Source: Gammaproteobacteria bacterium HGW-Gammaproteobacteria-14 (GTDB taxonomy: Bacteria; Pseudomonadota; Gammaproteobacteria; Pseudomonadales; Alcanivoracaceae). Taken from it: 19,468 bases of DNA. The translations under genes and the position numbers were made by a program. Where the stretch lies: assembly GCA_002840115.1 (NCBI GenBank), contig PGZG01000009.1, positions 1 to 19,468 on the forward strand, in the 5' to 3' direction. This document shows positions 1-7,133 of the stretch, one piece after another. Position 1 is the first letter of the stretch. The number at the start of each line of letters is the position of its first letter. A model generated the notes under the pieces. The model searched no databases and was not told the DNA's origin. It was given only the letters and a program-made list of their open reading frames with translations.

Positions 1-413
1 GTGGTGTTGCCTGCTTGTTGATGTTGCGCATCGAGCATTACGGCAATCTGGAGTCGCGCCACGGGAAATCCCTGGTGCAGCAACTGGTGTTGGCATTTAG
101 TCGCCGTTTGCGGCAGTTGGTACGGCCCATGGATGTGCTGGCACGCATCGCACCGGATCAGTTTTGTTTGATTACCCATCAGCCGGATTTTGACCATGCT
201 ACGCCGGGCAGTTTTCGGCGTTTGTACGATGGCCTGAATCATCGTGCCTACAAAACCGCCGGTGGTTTTTTGCAGCTATCGGTCAGTGTCAGCTTGGCCT
301 GCGCGGGCGAAAAAGATGAAATCGACGCAGAGTTGATGCTGAACCGCACCTTGCGCGGGCTGGATCAGTCCCATCAGGGCAAACGCATTGTTGAACAACC
401 CCTCAGCGGCTGA
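1..413 (+). CDS. C-terminal part of a degenerate GGDEF-domain protein (5' end outside window)
   Basis: The reading frame is open from the left edge (frame starting at base 3) to the TGA at 411-413, so only the C-terminus is seen. The pattern LLMLRIEHYGNLESRHGKSL, then a run of arginine-rich helix and an ARIAPDQFCLI strand, follows the GGDEF fold: the first strand normally reads LLxIDLDxFKxxND, and the signature strand normally reads ARxGGDEFxxLL. Here the GGDEF loop is replaced by APDQF and the metal-binding Asp of the first strand is replaced by Glu-His. Catalytic diguanylate cyclase activity is therefore unlikely; such domains usually act as ligand-sensing or protein-interaction modules. 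What lies N-terminal (sensor, EAL or other) cannot be seen. The 3' end overlaps the next gene by 26 bp, which suggests co-transcription. Confidence 0.7.
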   Translation, partial: GVACLLMLRIEHYGNLESRHGKSLVQQLVLAFSRRLRQLVRPMDVLARIAPDQFCLITHQPDFDHATPGSFRRLYDGLNHRAYKTAGGFLQLSVSVSLACAGEKDEIDAELMLNRTLRGLDQSHQGKRIVEQPLSG

Positions 414-1275
414 ACCCCTCTGGCATCTTCTCGGCGTTGGCAGCCTTGGCACGCTGGCGGCGAACCGTGTGCTGGCCGCCGGTTTTTCGTTGCGTGTGAT
501 CAGTCGTCACACCAACGTGCAGCGAACGCTTTACTGGCCTGATGGCCGTCATTGGCAAGCGACCCTGACGTTGGCGGCGGATGAGCCGATTCAGCGACTG
601 ATTATTGCGGTTAAAGCGGGGGATACGGTTGCCGCACTAACGCCATTACTGCCGCGACTGGATCCGCATTGTCATATTCTGCGGCTGCAAAACGGGATGG
701 GTTCGCTGGACAGCATCGACCTGCCGTCGCAGGCTCGCCGGTTTCATTTGCTGACCACGGATGGAGCCTGGCGCAAGGGCAATCAGGTACAGGTAGTGGC
801 GGAAAATCGCACTCTTATCGGTGATGGTTTGTCACAACCACCGAGCTGGCTTGCGCCACTGGCGGCACACTGGCCCGGCTTGCAATGGTGTGAGGATATT
901 GACCGGGCGCAGCGACAAAAGCTGGCGCTGAATGCGGTGATTAATCCACTGACGGCGCTCTACGGTTGTCGCAATGGCGCCCTGCTGGATGGTGGCCCTC
1001 GGGAGGCGGCGATGCAGGAATTAGCGGCGGAAGTCGATATTCTGTTCGCGCGATTGGATACGGACTGGCCTATGGATACGCTGGCGCGAAGTCGTCAGAT
1101 TGCGGTGGATACTGCGGCCAATACGTCTTCCATGCTGGCGGATATTCAGACTGGCCGCGTCACGGAAATTGATTATATCAACGGCTATCTGCTACGGCTG
1201 GCGGCAGGGCAGGGTATGGCGCTGCCCGCCCATCAACGTTGTTATGATCGGGTTCGGAAGATCGAACAGAGTTGA
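388..1275 (+). CDS. panE: 2-dehydropantoate 2-reductase (ketopantoate reductase) family
   Basis: A 295-residue protein of the usual PanE/ApbA length. The family reduces ketopantoate to pantoate with NADPH in the pantothenate/CoA pathway, in the cytoplasm. An N-terminal Rossmann fold shows the dinucleotide motif GVGSLG (residues 16-21). The C-terminal helical domain carries QKLALNAVINPLTALYGC, with Lys178, Asn182 and Asn186-Pro187 matching the catalytic Lys and substrate-binding Asn region of E. coli PanE. It also has NTSSMLADIQ (around 246-254) and TEIDYINGYLLR (259-270), matching the Ser and Glu that bind the substrate. No ATG precedes the Rossmann motif, so the start is TTG at 388 or 391, inside the end of the preceding gene, with AGGG about 8 bases upstream. 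Related family members can reduce other 2-oxo acids, but the conserved active site favours true PanE. Confidence 0.85.
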   Translation: MLNNPSAAEPLWHLLGVGSLGTLAANRVLAAGFSLRVISRHTNVQRTLYWPDGRHWQATLTLAADEPIQRLIIAVKAGDTVAALTPLLPRLDPHCHILRLQNGMGSLDSIDLPSQARRFHLLTTDGAWRKGNQVQVVAENRTLIGDGLSQPPSWLAPLAAHWPGLQWCEDIDRAQRQKLALNAVINPLTALYGCRNGALLDGGPREAAMQELAAEVDILFARLDTDWPMDTLARSRQIAVDTAANTSSMLADIQTGRVTEIDYINGYLLRLAAGQGMALPAHQRCYDRVRKIEQS

Positions 1276-1319
1276 CCCGGCCATTGACCTTGGCGACATT
1301 GGCGCCTAAGGTGGCCGCG

Positions 1320-1505
1320 CCTTGAGGTGCACTGCCAATCCTGTGATTGATGGTGTTAAACGGGAAGCAGGTGAAATGCCTGAGCTGCCCCCGCAACGGT
1401 AACCGGTGATGGGTCATCAAATGCCACTGTGCAACTGCATGGGAAGGCGATGATCCGGCGATAGCCACACCGGGAGCCCGGATACCGGCCTGTAAGGCAA
1501 CCGTG
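1320..1505 (+). ncRNA. Cobalamin (adenosylcobalamin-type) riboswitch
   Basis: The 5' leader of the receptor gene contains the class hallmarks in order. A GGGAA-CAGGTGAAAT-CCTGAGCTGCCCCCGCAAC block (about 1362-1397) is the conserved core of the B12 riboswitch. GGTAACCGGTGATG follows (about 1396-1410). Lastly an AGCCCGGATACCGGCCT segment (about 1475-1491) matches the B12 box. Known members bind cobalamins and lower expression of uptake and synthesis genes when B12 is plentiful, usually by hiding the ribosome-binding site. Here the downstream genes are a BtuB-like receptor and a cobalamin adenosyltransferase, which fits. No poly-U terminator is seen before the start codon, so translational control is more likely. 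The boundaries are approximate. Confidence 0.93.
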
Positions 1506-1554
1506 CGTTGCGCGAATGATCGTGTAACGTGTCCGATGTACGGCGGGTGCATTC

Positions 1555-1560
1555 GGGAGG
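1555..1560 (+). promoter_or_regulatory. Shine-Dalgarno site of the B12 receptor gene
   Basis: GGGAGG lies 7 bases before the ATG at 1568. It fixes this ATG as the start in preference to an upstream in-frame start at 1529, and it is the likely target of riboswitch-mediated occlusion. Confidence 0.75.
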
Positions 1561-1567
1561 ACATATT

Positions 1568-3649
1568 ATGTTCACACACCCCCTTCGTTTGACGGGCCTC
1601 GCGGCCTCTGTTCTGGTTTTATCGTTTTCTGTTCATGCGGACACCTCTGATACGGGGGCTATGCTGGACGATGTGGTGATTAGCGCTTCACGTATTACAC
1701 CAGTGGAAGAGTCCTTGCCGGTGGGTGCTGTGGTCATGACCCGTGCCGAGTTAGCCCGCATTCCTGCCAATAATCTTGCCGATGTGCTGGATACGGTGGC
1801 GGGCGTTACGGCGAGTCGTTTTTACGGCATTAATGGTTCGCGGGCATCTGTGGACTTGCTCGGTTTTGGTGCCACCGGCACGCAAAACACCTTGCTGTTA
1901 CTGAATGGTCGACGCTTGAATGATGTTGATCTGGCGGCGGTGGACTTCTCCGCGATTCCTGTCGCGGCCATTGAGCGGATTGAAATTCTTCCCGCCAGTG
2001 GTGCTGTGCTGTATGGCAACGGCGCGGTGGGTGGCGCTATTAATATCGTCACGCGCCAGCAGTATGAAACGGGTGCCGGTGTTGAAGCGTTGGCCGGAGA
2101 CTATGACACTCTGGGCGGACGCTTATATGGCAGCCAGAGTTTCGGGGATCAGGGGGCGGGAAGTCAGAGTGCGCTGGCATCGCTGCAAAGTTTTCGCAGT
2201 GACGGTTATCGTGATCATAACGAAACCCGACAGGATAATGCTTTCGCGGACTGGCGCTATAACAGCGCCGATATCAATGCTGCGGTCACCGTGCTGGCGG
2301 ATCGTCAGCGCTTGAATCTTCCCGGTGCTCGTCGGGTGAATCCGCTAATGTCGCAGGATGATCTCAGTGACAACCCGGAAGGCGCCAGCACGCCAAATGA
2401 CTGGGCCAAACAGGATGGGGTGCAAATATTGCCCGGTGTTGAGTTGCGTCTTAGCGATACCCTGAGTGCTCATATCGATGGTGGTATGCGAATTAAACGC
2501 CAGCAGTATTTTATTGATGGCGGTTTTGGTTATACCAGCTACACCGAAGCGGAAACCGAGAACTTCAGTGTGAGCCCTCGGTTAACCGGTCAGTGGATGA
2601 CGGGCCCGGTGGGTCATCAATGGATCGCCGGCTTTGATTTTTCCGATACGGCATTCAAGCGGGATGTGGCGCTGGATGAGTCGACCTTTAATCAGCCTAT
2701 CCATCAAGTGGAGATTGGTCAGCGTACCAGCGCGGTGTATTTGCACGACAGCATGGCCGTTACTGATAGCACTATCGTGAGTGCCGGTATCCGCCATGAG
2801 TGGGTCTATACCGATGCCACGGATCGTTATGATCCAGCGGCGCCGACGGTGCCCTGCTGCGGTGATGCACAGGCCGAGCCTTTTGATATCCGTCAGGAAG
2901 CGGAAATCTGGAATATCGGTGTTCGTCAGAATGTGGGTGACCGTTTCCACCTGTTTGGCAATGTTGAAAAAAGTGCGCGCTTTGCTTCCGTGGATGAGTT
3001 CTTCGAGCTTGACCCGGTGCTATCCGTTACGTCTCTGGACCCGCTCAAGGTGCAGACCGGGCGCCTCTACAGCTTGGGTGCGGCCTGGCAGTCTGGTGGT
3101 CAGCGTTCGGTCTTGACCGCCTGGCAAGGGGATTTCAAAAATGAAATTCATTATGACGTGGGCGCGTTTGAAAACGTCAATCTGGATCCTACCCGTCGCC
3201 AAGGGGTGTCGCTCAATACCCGTTGGCAGCTCGACAACACGCTCTGGTTGACTCTGGCAGGAAGCTACCAGCGGGCGGAGTTCCGTCGTGGCGCCTATGC
3301 GGGTAATGAGGTGCCGCTGGTGCCGCGCCAAACTGGTTATGCGCGTTTTGATTGGTCGCCGCTGTCGGTTGTAACGCTGTCTATTGCCCAGCGTTATGTG
3401 GGCAACCAGTTCTTTGACAATGATCAGAGTAACGACTTTGGTCAGCGCATTCCGTCCTACCGTCGTTCCGACCTGGAGTTGAAAGCAACAGAGCCATCGT
3501 CCGGCGCCTGGTTGAAGGTCGGCGTCTATAATCTGGAAGATAAAATTGTCTTTGATTATGGCGTGCGCAGCACATTCACTCCGGGAGTTTATAACGCCTA
3601 TCCGTTGCCGGATCGTCATGTGATGGTCAGTTTGGGGGCGGATTTCTGA
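1568..3649 (+). CDS. btuB: TonB-dependent outer-membrane receptor, BtuB-like (vitamin B12 uptake)
   Basis: A 693-residue protein. It has a signal peptide (residues 1 to about 24, cleavage near SVHA-D), a TonB box DDVVISA (about 34-40), a plug domain (about 45-165) with the ERIEILPASGAVLYGNGAVGG segment typical of the family, and a 22-strand-type barrel ending in Phe (VMVSLGADF), as outer-membrane proteins do. The plug closes the barrel, and TonB-ExbBD energy opens it to bring substrate into the periplasm. Substrate assignment rests on the cobalamin riboswitch directly upstream and the adenosyltransferase directly downstream. The sequence alone would only say TonB-dependent receptor, and it is somewhat longer than enterobacterial BtuB. 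A Cys-Cys pair lies in a putative extracellular loop (VPCCGD). The start is set by GGGAGG 7 bases upstream. Its TGA shares one base with the next ATG. Confidence 0.88.
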   Translation: MFTHPLRLTGLAASVLVLSFSVHADTSDTGAMLDDVVISASRITPVEESLPVGAVVMTRAELARIPANNLADVLDTVAGVTASRFYGINGSRASVDLLGFGATGTQNTLLLLNGRRLNDVDLAAVDFSAIPVAAIERIEILPASGAVLYGNGAVGGAINIVTRQQYETGAGVEALAGDYDTLGGRLYGSQSFGDQGAGSQSALASLQSFRSDGYRDHNETRQDNAFADWRYNSADINAAVTVLADRQRLNLPGARRVNPLMSQDDLSDNPEGASTPNDWAKQDGVQILPGVELRLSDTLSAHIDGGMRIKRQQYFIDGGFGYTSYTEAETENFSVSPRLTGQWMTGPVGHQWIAGFDFSDTAFKRDVALDESTFNQPIHQVEIGQRTSAVYLHDSMAVTDSTIVSAGIRHEWVYTDATDRYDPAAPTVPCCGDAQAEPFDIRQEAEIWNIGVRQNVGDRFHLFGNVEKSARFASVDEFFELDPVLSVTSLDPLKVQTGRLYSLGAAWQSGGQRSVLTAWQGDFKNEIHYDVGAFENVNLDPTRRQGVSLNTRWQLDNTLWLTLAGSYQRAEFRRGAYAGNEVPLVPRQTGYARFDWSPLSVVTLSIAQRYVGNQFFDNDQSNDFGQRIPSYRRSDLELKATEPSSGAWLKVGVYNLEDKIVFDYGVRSTFTPGVYNAYPLPDRHVMVSLGADF

Positions 3650-4194
3650 TGACCGACAAACACCGCATCAATCGGGTGATTACCCGCAGTGGCGATCAGG
3701 GTGAAACTGGTCTTGCGGACGGTTCCCGGCCGGCCAAGGATGCGGCGGTGATTGAGGCTATGGGGGCGGTGGACGAGCTCAGCGCCCATCTTGGCCTGTT
3801 GCGTGTGCAGGTATCAGAGGCTCATTCGGCGTTGCTGGAGACGGTTCAGCAACGTCTGTTTGAAGTGGGTGCCGAGTTGGCTGTGCCCGGGACAACGCGG
3901 CTGCTGGATGAGGATGTGCTTGCGCTGGAAGCGGTTGCCGACAGCATGAATGCCGAGTTGCCCCCCTTGAAAGAGTTCGTGCTGGCCGGTGGCCATCCGG
4001 CGGCGGCCCAGTGTCATTTATGCCGGACAGTGGCGCGGCGGGCGGAACGTCGTCTGGTGAGCGCCCAGCGGCAACAATCGGGTAACCCGGTATCTCTGCG
4101 TTACCTTAACCGGTTGTCGGATATGTTGTTTCTATTGGCCCGCACCCTGAATCGGGAGCAGGGTGTGGCGGAGTCGCAGTGGTTACCCCGGTAA
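3649..4194 (+). CDS. Cob(I)yrinic acid a,c-diamide adenosyltransferase, PduO type
   Basis: A 181-residue protein that transfers the adenosyl group of ATP to cob(I)alamin to make coenzyme B12, in the cytoplasm. Three PduO-family motifs are visible: TRSGDQGETGL (residues 12-22, ATP binding), CRTVARRAER (125-134) and RYLNRLSDMLF (151-161). It is unrelated to the CobA/BtuR fold. The start ATG overlaps the receptor stop (TGATG), so the two genes are translationally coupled. Together with the riboswitch they form one unit that imports and activates B12. The usual symbol would be pduO, or cobO in loose annotation; I leave it blank because there is no propanediol operon. Transcription should end at the palindromic hairpin that follows. 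Confidence 0.92.
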   Translation: MTDKHRINRVITRSGDQGETGLADGSRPAKDAAVIEAMGAVDELSAHLGLLRVQVSEAHSALLETVQQRLFEVGAELAVPGTTRLLDEDVLALEAVADSMNAELPPLKEFVLAGGHPAAAQCHLCRTVARRAERRLVSAQRQQSGNPVSLRYLNRLSDMLFLLARTLNREQGVAESQWLPR

Positions 4195-4219
4195 CGAAAT
4201 AAGGTTGATAGAACCCCAT

Positions 4220-4253
4220 AAAAAAACCGGCACTGATCAGTGCCGGTTTTTTT
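4220..4253. terminator. Bidirectional intrinsic terminator between convergent genes
   Basis: CCGGCACTGATCAGTGCCGG (4227-4246) is a perfect 20-bp palindrome. It is flanked by seven A on the left and seven T on the right, so it reads as a GC-rich hairpin plus U tract on both strands. It lies between the adenosyltransferase (plus) and the Spy-like gene (minus) and can end both transcripts. Confidence 0.95.
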
Positions 4254-4267
4254 ACTGCGATGAAAAA

Positions 4268-4642
4268 TTATTCAGCGTGGTCTGCTTTGCGTTGTTTTTT
4301 GTGTTCGCGGCCTTCTCTGCGGCCTTCTCCATGCTCATGCTTGCCCTTGCGTTTTTCCCAGTGGTCGCGACGATTTTCTCGCATATCGGCCATGGCTTCC
4401 CGTTGTGAGGAGTCCAGTATGGCATCAACCCGGCTTTGGGTACGTTCGCGCAGCGCGCGCATCTCATCACGGTGTTCATTGAAAATTTGATTAATTTCTT
4501 TGGTTTGCGCTTCCGTTAGCGACAGGTTTTTTTGTATGTGCTGCAGGTAACGTTCCTGGTAGTCATCATGGGACTTTTTACCAGAGCCAGCGCTGGCGAT
4601 CAGAGGGGCGCTTACCAGTAGTGCGATCAGGAATTTTTTCAT
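4268..4642 (-). CDS. Spy/CpxP-like periplasmic stress protein
   Basis: A 124-residue protein. An N-terminal signal peptide (MKKFLIALLVSAPLIASA, residues 1-18) sends it to the periplasm. The mature part is a highly charged, all-helical sequence with one clear LTxxQ motif (LTEAQ, 42-46) and a second degenerate one (LDSSQ, about 76-80). That is the layout of the Spy/CpxP/ZraP family of periplasmic chaperones and sensor modulators. The C-terminal 25 residues are unusually rich in His, Lys, Arg and Glu, which could suggest metal or polyanion binding; that is inference only. The start ATG at 4642 is fixed by AGGAG 6-8 bases upstream; longer in-frame extensions lack a signal peptide. It lies 100 bp downstream of the two-component genes and is a likely member or target of that system. 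Confidence 0.82.
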   Translation of the reverse strand: MKKFLIALLVSAPLIASAGSGKKSHDDYQERYLQHIQKNLSLTEAQTKEINQIFNEHRDEMRALRERTQSRVDAILDSSQREAMADMRENRRDHWEKRKGKHEHGEGRREGREHKKQRKADHAE

Positions 4643-4742
4643 GGGGATCTCCTCTTGTGTGGATGGGATCAGTATGGCGTGACAATGTGCAAGGAATGCG
4701 CAGGCATCAGGCAGGCTTTGCGGATATGTCAGGGGCGCTTGG

Positions 4743-5462
4743 TTATGGGAGACCGTCCGGCGCATCCTCCGGGCTATCAGCTTTGAGGGATCCAAGCCGG
4801 TATCCGGCACCGTAGACAGAGTCAATAAAGTGAATGCCGGGGAACGCCTCGGCGAGTTTCTGCCGGAGTTTTTTGACATGGCTGTCGATGGTGCGGTCGC
4901 TAACTACGCGATGATCCGTATAAATACGGTCCATCAATTGCTGGCGAGAGCGGATATGTCCGGGATGATCTGCCAATGCCGCCATCAAGGCGAACTCGAC
5001 GCTGGTCAGAGCCACGTCTTTTTGTTCAAAGTGCAGCACCAGTCGTTGGTCGTCCAGTAACAGGCCGCTGTCCTGTGGCGGCGGTTGTTGTAAACGCCGC
5101 AGGATTGCCTTGATCCGGGCGATAACTTCCCGGGGGCTGAAGGGCTTACAGATATAGTCATCCGCACCCAGCTCCAGCCCCAGTAATCGGTCCAGCTCGT
5201 CAACGCGGGCGCTGGTGATCAGGATCGGCACGCTGGAGAACTGGCGAATTTGTTTGCAGATATCGAGCCCGTCACCATCCGGCAGCATCAAGTCCAGTAA
5301 CACCACATCGGCCTGCTTGTTGCGGATCAAGGCAAGGCCCTGGGCTCCACGGTCCACGGCGATTACTTGAAAGCCGGCATGGCGACAGTAGTCCGCCAAC
5401 AGGGAGGCGAGTTTGGTTTCGTCTTCGATAATCAATACGCGGGTGGTCATGTGAGTGCTCAT
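4743..5462 (-). CDS. OmpR-family response regulator, BaeR-like
   Basis: A 239-residue transcription regulator. The receiver domain (about 7-123) has the acidic pocket Glu13-Asp14, the phospho-acceptor Asp57 (in VVLLDLMLPDGDG), Thr83 and Lys106 (YICKPFSP). The C-terminal winged helix (about 133-226) has the recognition-helix motif VVSDRTIDSHVKKLRQKL and ends with SVYGAGYRL. The wording around the recognition helix and the LGLELGADDYICKP segment is close to BaeR of E. coli. It is the partner of the kinase gene directly upstream, whose stop is 2 bp before this ATG. AGGA sits about 9 bases upstream and supports the start at 5462. A second Met (residue 5) is an alternative. Candidate regulon member: the Spy-like gene downstream. 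Confidence 0.92.
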   Translation of the reverse strand: MSTHMTTRVLIIEDETKLASLLADYCRHAGFQVIAVDRGAQGLALIRNKQADVVLLDLMLPDGDGLDICKQIRQFSSVPILITSARVDELDRLLGLELGADDYICKPFSPREVIARIKAILRRLQQPPPQDSGLLLDDQRLVLHFEQKDVALTSVEFALMAALADHPGHIRSRQQLMDRIYTDHRVVSDRTIDSHVKKLRQKLAEAFPGIHFIDSVYGAGYRLGSLKADSPEDAPDGLP

Positions 5463-5464
5463 GT

Positions 5465-6835
5465 TCAGGCTTCCTGATCCAGTAGCACGGTCATTTGCAG
5501 GCCGCCGAATGGTGAGGCGCTGGCTTCAATGCTGCCACGGTGGGCGCTGACGATACGCTCGCATAATGCCAGCCCAAGGCCGGCGCCACCCAGTTGACGA
5601 TTGCGGGAGGCCTCTACCCGGAACAGATGCTCGAACAGGCGCTGGCGGTCCGCATCGCTAACACCGGGGGCGCTATCCGCGATATCTAACCGGGCGCCGC
5701 GGTCGGTAGCCTGCATGGTAACGTCAACCCGGCCACCGGGGTCGGTGTACTTGAGGCTGTTTTCGAGCAGGTTATCCAGCAGTTGGCGCAGGCGAGTGCT
5801 GTCGCCTTGTAGCATGATCGGATGCGTCGGCAGTTGTATGTTCAGGGTCAGTTTATGGTCGCTAAAGCGCCCACGCATGGCCTCCAGTGCATCACCACAC
5901 AGGGCGGTAAAGTCGAGCATGGCAAAGCGGTAGCGTAGTGCCCCGACATCCGCCAGCGACAGATCATGGAGATCATCAAGTAGCCGCTTCAGGTGCAGAA
6001 TTTCCTGATGCAGGGAGCGCAGATGATCCGGGCTGGCAGGCCTGACCCCGTCGATCAGGGCTTCCAGTTCTCCCTGTAATACTGCTACCGGGGTGCGCAA
6101 TTCATGGGAGATATCTGCCAGCCAGCGCTCCCGTGCGGCACTGGCTTGGGCCAGTGACTGGGCCAGCCGGTTCATACCGCGCATTAGCTCACCAATTTCA
6201 TCACTGCGATTCTCGGCAATTTTCTCATGATAATCGCCATCGCCCAGCCGACGTGCCAGTGCCGCGCTTTGCTCAATGGGCTTGAGCAGGGCGCGGGCCA
6301 ACAGCCAGGTGCCAAACAGCGCCAGTAGCAGTGTGGGCAGGATAGTGCGGATCAGGGTTTCTATCTGGCTGTCCCGGAAGTTGCTTGCCAGAGTGTCGCG
6401 GTGGCGACTGCCGGCGGGTAAACCGACCCAGCCGACAGTCTGGTTGTCGCGGATGACCGGTGCTAGCACCAGTTCGCTGTTGGGCAGTGTTGGTCCTAAT
6501 AGCTGAACCCGCTCGTCATCGAGCAGCACCAGAGTACGCGGTAGCTGATTGCGGCCATCCTCTTCGGACCAGATCATCATGCGCAGACTGATCCCGGCAA
6601 AGTCACCATGCTCGGCATGGTATTCGGCAAAATCCTGGGACCATTGTTGCAACAGGCTTTGCTGCCGCTCCAGCAGAAAGCGATCCAACCCGCGCTCGAA
6701 GCCAAGTTGAAACAGCACCGCCATAGTCAGAACCAGTACGGTGCAGACCGATAACAGGGTGACAAACATTCGGGTGCGTAGACGCATGGCAGTGGGTGAG
6801 GCTCTATGGTTGAGTGGGAGGGGTCGCGATTGCAC
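5465..6835 (-). CDS. Sensor histidine kinase, BaeS-like
   Basis: A 456-residue inner-membrane kinase. TM1 is at about residues 23-46, then a periplasmic sensor region of about 115 residues, TM2 (about 161-180) and a HAMP segment (about 181-232). HisKA follows with phospho-His244 in ADISHELRTPVAVLQGE, then HATPase_c with an N box (LLDNLLENSLKYT, 352-364), a G1 box reading DSAPG (387-391) and a G2 box LGGAGLGLAL (415-424). The architecture and length match BaeS/CpxA-like envelope-stress kinases. The start at 6835 is GTG with GAGG about 9 bases upstream; an internal ATG at residue 17 (base 6787) is possible but has no visible ribosome-binding site. The two-gene layout implies a single phosphorelay with the regulator that follows. 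The stimulus cannot be read from the sequence. Confidence 0.92.
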   Translation of the reverse strand: MQSRPLPLNHRASPTAMRLRTRMFVTLLSVCTVLVLTMAVLFQLGFERGLDRFLLERQQSLLQQWSQDFAEYHAEHGDFAGISLRMMIWSEEDGRNQLPRTLVLLDDERVQLLGPTLPNSELVLAPVIRDNQTVGWVGLPAGSRHRDTLASNFRDSQIETLIRTILPTLLLALFGTWLLARALLKPIEQSAALARRLGDGDYHEKIAENRSDEIGELMRGMNRLAQSLAQASAARERWLADISHELRTPVAVLQGELEALIDGVRPASPDHLRSLHQEILHLKRLLDDLHDLSLADVGALRYRFAMLDFTALCGDALEAMRGRFSDHKLTLNIQLPTHPIMLQGDSTRLRQLLDNLLENSLKYTDPGGRVDVTMQATDRGARLDIADSAPGVSDADRQRLFEHLFRVEASRNRQLGGAGLGLALCERIVSAHRGSIEASASPFGGLQMTVLLDQEA

Positions 6836-7133
6836 AGCATGCTACCTCAGTCCGCGGCACGGTGGTGTTACTTGCACACTGTTTTCACGATTGCGATACC
6901 GGCTTGGGGACGTTGGTTGTGGAGGGGGAGGGTAAACGCGGGGCAAAAAAACGGCGCCAAGAGGCGCCGATAAATGTTTGCTCGGGAGAGCTATCACGGA
7001 GATAAACTCCATTACCCGGCCAAAGCCGAGGTGGACAAGTGTATAGAAAGCGTGAAGGACGACATTAGCCACTGGGACAATCATTTTGGCTGCAGGGCCA
7101 ACTGGCATCATATCGGCACTATCAGAATTGGCA
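6836..7133. other. Intergenic stretch without a convincing gene
   Basis: About 300 bp between the kinase start and the DUF3080 gene end. It holds the minus-strand terminator at 6944-6970 and presumably the kinase promoter. No ORF here has a plausible start, composition or family pattern, and I see no clear promoter hexamers. Confidence 0.6.
6944..6970 (-). terminator. Intrinsic terminator (minus strand)
   Basis: Read on the minus strand, CGGCGCC - loop TCTT - GGCGCCG (6952-6958 paired with 6963-6969) is followed by seven T. It would end transcripts from the DUF3080 gene, about 165 bp downstream of its stop, leaving a fairly long 3' untranslated region. Confidence 0.85.

Noticed and set aside
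1178..1579. Minus-strand ORF of 133 codons
   Set aside because: It covers the complement of the B12 riboswitch and the ends of both neighbours; its composition is not protein-like.
3020..3619. Minus-strand ORF of 199 codons inside the receptor gene
   Set aside because: It is the shadow of a well-supported TonB-dependent receptor and has no domain pattern of its own.
6842..7111. Minus-strand ORF of 89 codons
   Set aside because: It runs straight through a strong intrinsic terminator, has no good ribosome-binding site and ends in a low-complexity Pro-rich tail.
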